A DNA stretch of 64,000 nt from CAIKZJ01 sp964626015. Lineage in GTDB: Bacteria; Bacteroidota; Ignavibacteria; Tepidaquicellales; Tepidaquicellaceae. Shown here in pieces: positions 9,900 to 18,053 of the stretch. The notes under the pieces were generated by a model. The model saw only the letters and a list, made by a program, of their open reading frames with translations, had not been told where the DNA came from and did not search any database. A program made the translations under genes and the position numbers. Location of the stretch: the NCBI GenBank assembly GCA_964626015.1, contig CAZVCC010000001.1, positions 77,369 to 141,368 on the forward strand, in the 5' to 3' direction. Positions within the stretch are counted from its first letter, which is position 1; each line of letters starts with the position of its first letter.

Positions 9900-9930
9900 T
9901 TTTATACATTTAATAAACAATAATTTATAT

Positions 9931-9963
9931 TTAATTTGAAATTATTGAATTAATTCAAATTAA
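9931..9963 (+). repeat. Perfect 10-bp inverted repeat just before murI
   Basis: TTAATTTGAA (9931-9940) is repeated in inverted orientation as TTCAAATTAA (9954-9963), with a 13-base spacer. It ends three bases before the murI GTG start and covers the place where a ribosome-binding site would sit. There is no T-run, so it is not a standard terminator. It may be a protein-binding site or simply chance in very AT-rich DNA. Confidence 0.4.
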
Positions 9964-9966
9964 TTA

Positions 9967-10791
9967 GTGAATTCATTACAGATTAAAAATTTACATAAAC
10001 GTCCGATCGGTGTTTTTGATTCAGGAATAGGAGGCTTAACGGTTGCAAGAGCTCTGTTTGAATTGCTTCCAAATGAAGATATTATTTATCTTGGTGATTC
10101 TGCACGACTACCATACGGTTCAAAATCTAAAGAAACAGTAATACTGTACTCAATTGAATGTCTTAAATTTTTACTTTCAAAAAAAGTGAAAATGGTGGTT
10201 GTTGCTTGTAATACTGCTTCTTCTGTTGCTGTACCTTTTCTTCAAAAAATTACGAAAATTCCTGTAATTGGTGTTTTAGTCCCGGGTTCTGAAGCAGCTG
10301 TAAGAGCAACAAAAAATAACAATATTGGTGTTATTGGTACGCGGGGAACAATTAATTCCGGTTCGTATGGTAAATGTATTAGAAGGTTAAATAAGAACAT
10401 TAAAGTTCATTCAGAGTCATGTAGTTTGTTTGTTCAGTTAGCTGAGGATGGATGGACTGATAATAAAATAGCTGAACTTACTGCATGGGAATATCTTCGT
10501 GGTTTTAAAAATAAGGGAATAGATACAATGATTTTAGGATGTACGCACTATCCGATATTAAAGAAAACAATTGGCAAAGTAATGGGAAGCAAAATTAAAT
10601 TAATTGATTCTGGTGAAGAGACAGCAAAAGAAGTAAAATTTATTCTTGCGAAAAGAAACTTACTGAATACCAAGAAGAAAAAGGGAGAACATAAATATTT
10701 TGTGACTGATTTTCCGAATAATTTTCACCAAATTGCAGAGAGGTTTCTCGGAAAGAAAATTAGTAATGTTAAACTTGTAAAACTACATTGA
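9967..10791 (+). CDS. murI: Glutamate racemase
   Basis: Converts L-glutamate to D-glutamate for peptidoglycan. The 274-residue protein shows the Asp/Ser motif GVFDSGIGG (D18) and the two catalytic cysteines of cofactor-independent racemases: C81 in VVACNTASS and C192 in LGCTHYPIL. The start must be GTG at 9967 because a stop codon lies two codons upstream and no other start codon occurs before the conserved GVFDSG. No Shine-Dalgarno sequence is visible. Its stop overlaps the start of pyrE (TGATG), so the two are translationally coupled. Confidence 0.96.
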   Translation: MNSLQIKNLHKRPIGVFDSGIGGLTVARALFELLPNEDIIYLGDSARLPYGSKSKETVILYSIECLKFLLSKKVKMVVVACNTASSVAVPFLQKITKIPVIGVLVPGSEAAVRATKNNNIGVIGTRGTINSGSYGKCIRRLNKNIKVHSESCSLFVQLAEDGWTDNKIAELTAWEYLRGFKNKGIDTMILGCTHYPILKKTIGKVMGSKIKLIDSGEETAKEVKFILAKRNLLNTKKKKGEHKYFVTDFPNNFHQIAERFLGKKISNVKLVKLH

Positions 10792-11369
10792 TGAAACAAG
10801 AAGAAATTATAGAAATATTCAAGAAAACAGGAGCATTGCTTGAAGGACATTTTCTTCTAACGTCAGGATATCATAGCCCTCATTATTTTCAATGTGCCAA
10901 GGTTTTACAATATCCAGAATATCTAACTCTCTTCGCGAATCAAATAGCGGAATATTTTAAAGCAGATGAAATTGATGTAGTCATAAGCCCTGCAATTGGA
11001 GGAATTGTCTTAGGAACAGAAGTCGGAAGGATTTTGAATAAACGAACAATTTTTGCAGAGAGAGAGGAGGGTAAACTTATATTAAGAAGAGGCTTTACAT
11101 TGGATAAGGGTCATCGTGTATTGTGTGTTGAAGATGTTGTAACTACAGGTGGAAGTGTCTTTGAACTCATTAATATTTTGAATCAAAATGAATGTGAATT
11201 AGCCGGGGTTGGGTTTATTATTGACCGTTCAAACGGCAAGGTTGATTTTAAAACTAAGCAAAAATCTTTAGCGAAATTTGATGTGGTTAAATTTGCTGAA
11301 TCAGAGATTCCGTATTGGCTTGCAGCAATTCCTGTTTATAAACCAGGCAGTAAAAATAATTCTAAATAA
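10791..11369 (+). CDS. pyrE: Orotate phosphoribosyltransferase
   Basis: Joins orotate to phosphoribosyl pyrophosphate to make OMP in pyrimidine synthesis. The 192-residue protein carries the PRPP-binding signature VLCVEDVVTTGGSV and the AEREEGKLILRRGF catalytic loop region. I start it at ATG 10791, which overlaps the murI stop by one base (TGATG), rather than at the TTG one codon earlier. There is no biochemical link between murI and pyrE, so the pairing reflects shared transcription. No other pyrimidine gene is in the window. Confidence 0.95.
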   Translation: MKQEEIIEIFKKTGALLEGHFLLTSGYHSPHYFQCAKVLQYPEYLTLFANQIAEYFKADEIDVVISPAIGGIVLGTEVGRILNKRTIFAEREEGKLILRRGFTLDKGHRVLCVEDVVTTGGSVFELINILNQNECELAGVGFIIDRSNGKVDFKTKQKSLAKFDVVKFAESEIPYWLAAIPVYKPGSKNNSK

Positions 11370-11458
11370 TTTATTAGAAATACTATCACTGTTTTTGGTG
11401 TTATCACTTTAGAATTTTTTATATTTAACCTTACTATTAAGTTAATTGAATAAAACAA

Positions 11459-12304
11459 TTAATATTTTGTTGCCGTAATTATTAAATAAGGAACAGTCAT
11501 TTTCAGATATCCGAATTTCTTCGATTCTTTTCTCAACAAATATCGTATATTGGAAAAAATTTTCACTCTGTCATTTTCATTCAACAATTCTTCCCAACTT
11601 TTCAAAAAACCAATTTTTATAAGCGTATGATTAAAGAAGGCTTCTTCGTCAGCAAATCTCATCGTGAACTCCTTTCGGTCTTTATATTCTATCTTAAAAC
11701 CATTATCCGTGAAATACTTCTGAAAAGTTATTGACGGTTTTCTTTTCTCATAGATATGAGAATAAATTTTCTCAATATCTGTCATCATCTCAAACTTACT
11801 CAAAGATAGGATAAACGCATCGTAGAATTCATGAAATGTTCTATTTAAATTAATTGATGCAATAAATTGTGCACCTTTTTTGCAGATTCGGTTACATTCT
11901 TTAAAGACTTTTTCAATGTCAGATACATTATTAATTCCGTTATTTGAAACTATCAGGTCAACGTAATTATTCGGTAATGGAATACTCTCAGCTTCTCCGT
12001 TTATTAACTTTACATTTTTGATTCCATAGAAATTGATTTTTTGCTTTGCCCTAATATGTGATGGTTTCCATGGATCAATACCAAATACTGTAGAACTATT
12101 GCCTAATCTTTGAGCAATTTCTATCAGTGGAAAGCCTGTGCCGAAACCTATATCGAGAGCTCGAATATTTCTTTTTATTTTTATTCGGTTTAAAATACCT
12201 AATCCAAAAGGTGCAGACCATAACGGAAGCTCATCAATTATTCCGGCTCCAATTTTTGAATTAAAGTTGAATGTACTCTTTATGTATGTTGGTTTTTTAT
12301 TCAT
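11459..12304 (-). CDS. Class I SAM-dependent methyltransferase (UbiE-like fold)
   Basis: A 281-residue methyltransferase with SAM-binding motif I ALDIGFGTGFPL (about 49-60), an acidic motif II at GIDPW, and motif IV DLIVSNNGINNV, as in small-molecule methyltransferases of the Methyltransf_11/UbiE type. The C-terminal half (about 165-281) has no recognisable substrate domain. It overlaps the upstream DUF2807 gene by four bases (ATGA), so it is translated with it. The substrate is unknown. The Asn-rich motif IV argues against a nucleic-acid methylase of the NPPY type. Confidence 0.82.
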   Translation of the reverse strand: MNKKPTYIKSTFNFNSKIGAGIIDELPLWSAPFGLGILNRIKIKRNIRALDIGFGTGFPLIEIAQRLGNSSTVFGIDPWKPSHIRAKQKINFYGIKNVKLINGEAESIPLPNNYVDLIVSNNGINNVSDIEKVFKECNRICKKGAQFIASINLNRTFHEFYDAFILSLSKFEMMTDIEKIYSHIYEKRKPSITFQKYFTDNGFKIEYKDRKEFTMRFADEEAFFNHTLIKIGFLKSWEELLNENDRVKIFSNIRYLLRKESKKFGYLKMTVPYLIITATKY

Positions 12305-13182
12305 TTTTTAATGAGTTTCCCTGAACCTAATGTCGATATTTTATTAATTTTATATTCTCCATGCAACTTTAAATCACCAGAACCAAGTATTTGTATATCT
12401 GCTGAATTATTACAATAGAATTCTGCATCACCTGATCCGGACAATTTTGCATCACAGTTATCAGTATTGAATTCCTGACCGTCTAAATCACCTGATCCCA
12501 AAGAATGAAAAGTAAAGTTCAACGAATATCCTTCTATTTTTACATCACCGGACCCTCTTAAAAAAAGTTCAATGTTCTTGCTATTAGATTTTATAATGGA
12601 ATTACCCGATCCGTTGTTTTCGAATTGAATGTTTGAGTTAGTATTTTTGTTGTTTAGATTAATACTCCCCGAACCATGTTGTTCTAAATTGCAAATATCA
12701 GCATCTGATTCAATACTCGCATTTCCAGAGCCTGTGACTTTAGAATTCAAGTTTTTAGAGTTGACTTTTATATTGCAATTTCCTGAACCGGCATTTAAAA
12801 GTGAAAAGTTTTCTGATTGAATTACATTTGTCGTATTTATATCCCCTGAACCTTTGTTTTCTATTGCATTCAATTTTGATACGCTGAAATATAAATTGAA
12901 TTTTGTAGGACTAAAACCTTTCTTGTTCGATGTTATCGAAATATCGTTGCCATTAAGTTCATATTGGAAATTATTAACTAAATTCTCATCAATCTCTAAT
13001 ATTAACTTATCCGAATAAGAATTTGTAATAACTATATTGGCAGAAACTAAGTTACTTATTTTACTGATTGCATTAAGTGGAATTTCCTTTTGAATTACAT
13101 TACCATTACCGTTTAATGTTTGAGAATCAGCAGTTAAAGATAAAAAACATGATATAAGAATTAAATAAATAATATTTTTCAT
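12301..13182 (-). CDS. Exported DUF2807 (GIN-domain) protein with ten GSG rungs
   Basis: The 293-residue product has a signal peptide (about 1-20), then a DUF2807 'putative auto-transporter adhesin, head GIN' type domain opening with GNGNVIQKEIPL. Ten GSG motifs, mostly GSGD or GSGN, recur at residues 111, 132, 151, 170, 191, 210, 229, 249, 267 and 286, a spacing of 18-21. This fits a stacked beta-solenoid in which each turn carries one Gly-Ser-Gly corner. Such proteins are exported and found in Bacteroidota; no function is firmly known. There is no lipobox and no clear C-terminal sorting domain. It overlaps the downstream methyltransferase by four bases. Confidence 0.85.
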   Translation of the reverse strand: MKNIIYLILISCFLSLTADSQTLNGNGNVIQKEIPLNAISKISNLVSANIVITNSYSDKLILEIDENLVNNFQYELNGNDISITSNKKGFSPTKFNLYFSVSKLNAIENKGSGDINTTNVIQSENFSLLNAGSGNCNIKVNSKNLNSKVTGSGNASIESDADICNLEQHGSGSINLNNKNTNSNIQFENNGSGNSIIKSNSKNIELFLRGSGDVKIEGYSLNFTFHSLGSGDLDGQEFNTDNCDAKLSGSGDAEFYCNNSADIQILGSGDLKLHGEYKINKISTLGSGKLIKK

Positions 13183-13362
13183 AATTTTGTGTATTAATTT
13201 TTAAAAGGTATTAAATATTTATTATACGCATTCTAAATTAATAAGTTCTTGGTAACGTTTTATGAATTCTAGCGTGCTAATAAATTCAAAAATATATGCG
13301 TTTTATGAGCAATCTTTATTGTTTGAATATTCTTCTTAATATAACTAACTTTACTTAAATTT

Positions 13363-13626
13363 ATGATTATGAAATACATATACTTTTTAATTATTCCAAT
13401 TATGTTTCTCATTGGCTGTTCGTCATCTGATTCAAGAAAAGTGGATGAGGATATAAAGAATCTTAAGATTTCATTAGATTCTCTTAAGACTCTAAATAAA
13501 ATTAATGATAAAACACTAGACAGTCTTAATAAAGCTAATAAGCTAAAAGAAGAAAAATTACTTCAATATCAACATACTCTTGACTCTCTGAAAAAGAACT
13601 TCCAGGAAGAAGAATCAGGGAAATAA
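13363..13626 (+). CDS. Small coiled-coil lipoprotein, unknown function
   Basis: An 87-residue protein with a short hydrophobic signal ending in the lipobox LIGC (Cys19), followed by a highly charged helix from about 28 to 82 with heptad-like Leu/Ile spacing. The phrase LDSLK or LDSLN appears three times, suggesting a short coiled coil. It resembles Lpp-like or spacer lipoproteins in build only; I do not recognise a family. The gene is divergent from the DUF2807 gene and is followed by a strong hairpin. The start may be ATG 13363 or the second ATG at 13369. Confidence 0.65.
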   Translation: MIMKYIYFLIIPIMFLIGCSSSDSRKVDEDIKNLKISLDSLKTLNKINDKTLDSLNKANKLKEEKLLQYQHTLDSLKKNFQEEESGK

Positions 13627-13648
13627 TGAGTTTTTAAGAGGAAAGGAT

Positions 13649-13678
13649 ACGGAATTTATTCAGTATAAATTCCGTTTT
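13649..13678 (+). terminator. Perfect hairpin with T-tail between the small lipoprotein and msr genes
   Basis: An 11-bp perfect stem (13649-13659 with 13665-13675) closes a five-base TCAGT loop and runs into TTTT. It has the form of an intrinsic terminator for the small lipoprotein gene. It ends only about 10 bases before the ATG of the next gene, so it could instead control read-through or hide the ribosome-binding site of the methionine sulfoxide reductase. Confidence 0.75.
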
Positions 13679-13685
13679 GGATATT

Positions 13686-14648
13686 ATGAAAAGCAATTTA
13701 TTCTTTATATTTTTATTCCTATCCGTAATATTGACCGGCTGCTTACAAAATAAGTCGGTATCCAAATTATCAAACACTAACTTAAATAGCATGGACTCTA
13801 TTAAAAAATACAATACACTTACACCTGAAGAAGAATATGTAATAGTCAACAAAGGTACAGAAAGACCTTATTCAGGAGAATATAATGACAATAAGAAAAA
13901 AGGTACTTATTATTGCAAAAGATGCAATGCACCTTTGTATCAATCCGAGAATAAATTTGATTCACACTGCGGTTGGCCTAGTTTTGATGATGAAATAAAA
14001 GGTGCGGTAAATCGAGTACCCGATCTTGATGGTATGCGTACTGAAATTATTTGTAGTAACTGTGGAGGCCACTTGGGGCATGTCTTTACAGGAGAAGGAT
14101 TTACAGAAAAGAACATTAGACATTGTGTCAATTCAATTTCACTGATATTTAAAGAGGATAGAATGAATACAGAAACAGCATATTTTGCAGGAGGGTGTTT
14201 CTGGGGTGTAGAGCATCTAATGAAGAAACAAAATGGTGTAATATCAACTACTGTCGGTTATATCGGTGGTGTTAAGGAAAATCCGACTTATGAAGAAGTC
14301 TGTACTGGAAAGACAGGTCATGCTGAAGTTCTTGAAATAATATTTAATCCCGAAATCATATCCTTTGAGGAATTAGCTAAACTTTTCTTCGAGATACATG
14401 ATTTCTCACAAGTTAATAGACAAGGTCCAGATATTGGGACTCAATACCGTTCAGGAGTTTTCTTTACAAATGATGAACAGAAAAATGTAATAGAAAAGTT
14501 AATTGTAATATTAAAAGAAAAAGGTTACAAAGTAGCAACAGAAATTAATAAAGCTAATAAATTCTGGAAGGCAGAAGATTACCATCAGGATTATTATGAT
14601 GTCACTGGCAAACAGCCATATTGTCATACATATAAAAAGATTTTTTAA
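13686..14648 (+). CDS. Lipid-anchored MsrB-MsrA methionine sulfoxide reductase fusion
   Basis: A two-enzyme protein that repairs both stereoisomers of oxidised methionine outside the cytoplasm. It has a lipoprotein signal with lipobox ILTGC (Cys19), an MsrB domain (about 45-156) with zinc cysteines C77, C80, C123, C126 and catalytic C147 (RHCVNS), then an MsrA domain (about 164-320) with catalytic C171 in GGCFWG. C95 in HCGWPSF sits where MsrB resolving cysteines often lie. I start at ATG 13686 rather than TTG 13677. The order is B then A. The electron donor is unknown; none is encoded alongside. Confidence 0.93.
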   Translation: MKSNLFFIFLFLSVILTGCLQNKSVSKLSNTNLNSMDSIKKYNTLTPEEEYVIVNKGTERPYSGEYNDNKKKGTYYCKRCNAPLYQSENKFDSHCGWPSFDDEIKGAVNRVPDLDGMRTEIICSNCGGHLGHVFTGEGFTEKNIRHCVNSISLIFKEDRMNTETAYFAGGCFWGVEHLMKKQNGVISTTVGYIGGVKENPTYEEVCTGKTGHAEVLEIIFNPEIISFEELAKLFFEIHDFSQVNRQGPDIGTQYRSGVFFTNDEQKNVIEKLIVILKEKGYKVATEINKANKFWKAEDYHQDYYDVTGKQPYCHTYKKIF

Positions 14649-14815
14649 TTTAAAATGATTAAAATAAACATTAATTAATTAGTTTAAGTTTTTAATACCA
14701 AAATTATGTGTACGAACGAGAATATTATCTTGCTGAAGTAATACCTGTTTTTATCTTTATAAATCTCTCATTTTTAATTAATTTAAGTTAGAAATCTTTC
14801 AAGTAATTCAAAAGA

Positions 14816-15424
14816 TTGAAAAAACTTTTCATAATATTAGTTTTTATATATTCTTCCAATTCTTTATTTTGTCAGAGTTTAGAGCAATATAATCTATCCA
14901 GCAAGAAATCATTGTTAGTATCGGAAACGGCTGATTCTTTTCTCCCTTATTCTATAGCTTTTGCATCTATAATTTATCTTTTAAATCCTATAATACTGTT
15001 TGAAAATGATAGGATACATCTTGGTTTTAATAAAGAATTCTCTGTTGGATTTGGTGATTTTGGTGAGCATAGGATTTCTGCTGATTATGCTTATATATTT
15101 AGAGAGGAGAATACGCAGCATTTTAGACTAGGGTATAAATATGATTATTTGCTTAAAGATATAGAGCCATCAAACACACTGCAAACATCATCCGCACTCA
15201 CTTTTGGTTTATCTTATTTTACGGATTTTTCATTAAGCGGAGTATCTCCTGAAATTGGTATCGGATATTCAATAAGAAATAATAAGCTTCTCATATATCC
15301 AAATGCAAAATTTAGATATACTTTAATGCAAGACCTGAAAGGAAATTTATTTGATTTTTCATTTGGAGTAATGTTTGGAATAGCAAATCCTTTTAACGCA
15401 AGCAAAATAAGGAAAAAAGTTTGA
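14816..15424 (+). CDS. Candidate outer-membrane beta-barrel protein linked to the mla operon
   Basis: A 202-residue protein with a signal peptide ending near LFCQ (about 1-20) and then many short amphipathic beta-strand patterns alternating with turns (for example FRLGYKYDYLL and FDFSFGVMFGIANPF), as in small outer-membrane barrels. I do not recognise a family. The start is TTG at 14816. The stop is only four bases before mlaE, so it should be the first gene of the MCE lipid-transport operon. By position it could be an outer-membrane partner, since no MlaA lipoprotein gene is present; this is inference. Confidence 0.6.
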   Translation: MKKLFIILVFIYSSNSLFCQSLEQYNLSSKKSLLVSETADSFLPYSIAFASIIYLLNPIILFENDRIHLGFNKEFSVGFGDFGEHRISADYAYIFREENTQHFRLGYKYDYLLKDIEPSNTLQTSSALTFGLSYFTDFSLSGVSPEIGIGYSIRNNKLLIYPNAKFRYTLMQDLKGNLFDFSFGVMFGIANPFNASKIRKKV

Positions 15425-15428
15425 GAAG

Positions 15429-16190
15429 ATGAATTATGCTAAGTTCATAAAGACTAAAATAAGCGAGGCAGGGCTGATAGTTCTCTTTAGCCTGCGTTTT
15501 TTTAGAGAATCAGTGAAACCTCCTTTAGAATTTAGAGAGATTTCTAGACAGTTCTATTATCTAATTGTTAATTCTCTTCCCTTAGTTAGTATAACAGGCA
15601 TTATTATCGGATTAACACTTGCTTTACAATTAAAACCTACTCTTGGATCTTTTGGTGCAGATGCAATGATACCTTCGCTTTTATCTGTCTCAATACTTCG
15701 TGAAATTGGACCTGTTATTATTTCTTTAATATGTGCCGGTAAGATGGGATCTGCTATTGGCGCCGAACTCGGTTCAATGAAAGTGACAGAACAGATCTTT
15801 GCGATGGAAGTCTCAGCGGTACGTCCATTCAGGTATTTAGTGGTAACAAGGGTTATTGCAACTACAATCGGTGTTCCTATATTAATTGTATACGCCAATC
15901 TGTTAGCCCTATACGGAGGATATATTGCTATGAAATTAATCAGCAACACAAACTTTCAGTTGTATTTTACGACCGCACTAAATGTGTTGGGATTCATTGA
16001 CGTATTACCGTCATTTCTTAAAACATTTCTATTTGGATTTACTATAGGTATTGTCGGTTCTTACAAAGGATATAATTGCTCTCGAGGTACTGAAAGTGTA
16101 GGTATTGCTGCGAATTCATCCGTAGTCTTATCTTCTCTTTTAATAATTCTAATTGATTTAATAATGGTTCAACTTTCAACTCTTATTTAA
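15429..16190 (+). CDS. mlaE: MCE-system permease MlaE
   Basis: A 253-residue inner-membrane permease of the MlaE/YrbE family. The core motif ILREIGPVIISLICAGKMGSA is followed by GAELGSMKVTEQIFAME, the conserved cytoplasmic loop that docks on the MlaF ATPase. Five or so helices are visible. The complex moves phospholipids between the inner and outer membranes. The stop overlaps the mlaF start by one base (TAATG), showing translational coupling. The upstream barrel-like gene ends four bases before it. Confidence 0.95.
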   Translation: MNYAKFIKTKISEAGLIVLFSLRFFRESVKPPLEFREISRQFYYLIVNSLPLVSITGIIIGLTLALQLKPTLGSFGADAMIPSLLSVSILREIGPVIISLICAGKMGSAIGAELGSMKVTEQIFAMEVSAVRPFRYLVVTRVIATTIGVPILIVYANLLALYGGYIAMKLISNTNFQLYFTTALNVLGFIDVLPSFLKTFLFGFTIGIVGSYKGYNCSRGTESVGIAANSSVVLSSLLIILIDLIMVQLSTLI

Positions 16191-16927
16191 TGATTGATAC
16201 GTATAAATATATTATTGAAATTATACATTTGAATAAATCTTTTAATAGTATACATATTCTTGAAGATATCAACCTCAACGTAAAAAGAGGAGAAACAATA
16301 GCAGTTCTTGGAAAATCCGGAACAGGGAAGTCTGTGATTTTACAATGTATTATAGGTCTCTTAAAACCGGAAAAGGGTGAAGTTATAGCTTTTGGAAACG
16401 AAATATTTTCTATGTCTGAAAAAGGGTTTAATGAATTCCGAAAGAAAACAGGTTTTCTTTTTCAGAGCGGAGCTCTTTATGATTCGATGAGTGTGCGGGA
16501 AAATCTTGAATTTCCTTTGAAGAGGCATTATAAACTGTCAAAGAATGAACTCGAAATACGGGTAAAAAAATCTTTGGAGGAAGTTGGTTTGCTAGAAGCT
16601 ATTGATAAAATGCCCTCAGAATTATCGGGCGGGATGAGAAAAAGGATTGGGTTAGCACGGACTTTAATTTTACAACCCGATATTATTCTGTATGATGAAC
16701 CCACTACGGGTCTAGACCCAGCAACGTCAAGAGAAATAAGTAAATTAATCAGAAATATACAAAAGGAAAGAAATATTACATCAATTGTAGTAACCCACGA
16801 TATGGAATGTGTTGAAATAACAGCAGACAGAGTAGTTGTACTAAAGGATGGGAAGTTTATTATTGATGCCACTTATGATGAAGTTAGGAAATCAAATGAA
16901 GAATTTATCAAATCATTTTTTGAATGA
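16190..16927 (+). CDS. mlaF: MCE-system ATPase MlaF
   Basis: A 245-residue ABC ATPase with Walker A GKSGTGKS, Q-loop GFLFQSGALYDSM, signature LSGGMRKR, Walker B ILYDEP and the H-loop VTHD. It powers the MlaE permease. It is clearly paralogous to the orphan ATPase at 7.5-8.3 kb, sharing the ALYDSM/ALFDSM and TTGLDP blocks. The gene overlaps mlaE by one base and is followed after 16 bases by mlaD. Confidence 0.95.
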   Translation: MIDTYKYIIEIIHLNKSFNSIHILEDINLNVKRGETIAVLGKSGTGKSVILQCIIGLLKPEKGEVIAFGNEIFSMSEKGFNEFRKKTGFLFQSGALYDSMSVRENLEFPLKRHYKLSKNELEIRVKKSLEEVGLLEAIDKMPSELSGGMRKRIGLARTLILQPDIILYDEPTTGLDPATSREISKLIRNIQKERNITSIVVTHDMECVEITADRVVVLKDGKFIIDATYDEVRKSNEEFIKSFFE

Positions 16928-16943
16928 AAATTTAGCTAATAAT

Positions 16944-17975
16944 ATGAATAACGATTTTAAAAAGAACTTTATTGTAGGATTATTTACCATAGTTGGTATT
17001 GGTCTATTTACATTTATAATTTTCTATATAGGCAGCAACGAAAATCTTTTTACTCGCACGATAAAAGTGATAACATATTTTGAGAATGTTTCCGGTTTAA
17101 AATCCGGAACCAATGTCACATATTCGGGGATTGATGTGGGATCTGTAACGGATATTAATATCGTGGAAGGGAATAAGATTGAAGTTATTATGCGTGTAGA
17201 ATCTAAAGTAAAGAAATATATTAAAACCGATTCACGCGTTTCGATAGTATCTGAAGGACTTGTAGGGAGTAAAGTTATTGATATATCAGCAGGATCTCCG
17301 GGTTTACATGAAATTGAAAACGGAGCTGTACTTGCATCGATTAAACCTCTTACAGCAGAGGACATAATGAAATCTTTAAAAGAAACTGGTGATAACGCTA
17401 CATTAATTACAAAAGATCTCGCGGATATTACAAACAGGATTAACAAGGGAGAGGGCACTGTAGGACAGCTTTTAACCAATGATTCACTTTATGAATCTAT
17501 CAATAATGTACTCCAAAGTTTTGGTACTCATTCAAAAGATTTAAATGAAATATTTGCAAATCTTGGTATTGCTATCTCTGGAATTTCAAATGATTTTGAT
17601 AAACTAACGAAAGAACTTAATTCTACAGTAAAAGATCTATCTTCGATTACGAGTAAACTTAATTCGAACGAAAGTTTTATTGGTACATTATTGACAGATA
17701 CACTTTTTTCGAATAATTTAAAAGAAACGATCGAATCAGCAAGGAATACTGCAAAAAATTTGGAAGGCGGTTCGTTTAGTTTCAATCAAAATATGGAAGC
17801 CTTAAAGCATAATTTCTTCTTTAAAGGATACTTTGAGGACATGGGCTACTGGGATAAAGAAAAATTTGAGGTAGAATACGATAACAGAATGCAAAAGCTC
17901 AAAGAATCACAAATTAAACTGGACAGTCTTAATAATCTGATTAATAATTACGAAAAGAAATTGAAAGAGAAATAA
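16944..17975 (+). CDS. mlaD: MCE-domain substrate-binding protein MlaD
   Basis: A 343-residue periplasmic protein anchored by one N-terminal helix (about 10-29). The MCE domain follows (about 35-115, with FENVSGLKSGTNVTYSGIDVG). A long helical part after it (about 130-285) contains NRINKGEGTVGQLLTND, typical of longer MlaD-like proteins, and a conserved HNFFFKGYFEDMGYWD motif is near 294. The end is a charged coiled coil. I chose ATG 16944 over in-frame start codons further upstream, because those lie inside the mlaF reading frame. It should form the ring that carries lipid out of MlaE. Confidence 0.93.
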   Translation: MNNDFKKNFIVGLFTIVGIGLFTFIIFYIGSNENLFTRTIKVITYFENVSGLKSGTNVTYSGIDVGSVTDINIVEGNKIEVIMRVESKVKKYIKTDSRVSIVSEGLVGSKVIDISAGSPGLHEIENGAVLASIKPLTAEDIMKSLKETGDNATLITKDLADITNRINKGEGTVGQLLTNDSLYESINNVLQSFGTHSKDLNEIFANLGIAISGISNDFDKLTKELNSTVKDLSSITSKLNSNESFIGTLLTDTLFSNNLKETIESARNTAKNLEGGSFSFNQNMEALKHNFFFKGYFEDMGYWDKEKFEVEYDNRMQKLKESQIKLDSLNNLINNYEKKLKEK

Positions 17976-18053
17976 TTAGTGGTATGGGAACTACAAATAA
18001 CTAATATGAATTTTAAATAGTGTAATTAATAATAAATCTAAAAATAATAAAAA

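Noticed and set aside
16848..16943. Longer start for MlaD
   Set aside because: It would run 80 bases into mlaF; ATG 16944 directly precedes the membrane anchor.
17024..17479. 151-codon minus-strand frame
   Set aside because: It overlaps the conserved MCE domain of MlaD and resembles no protein.
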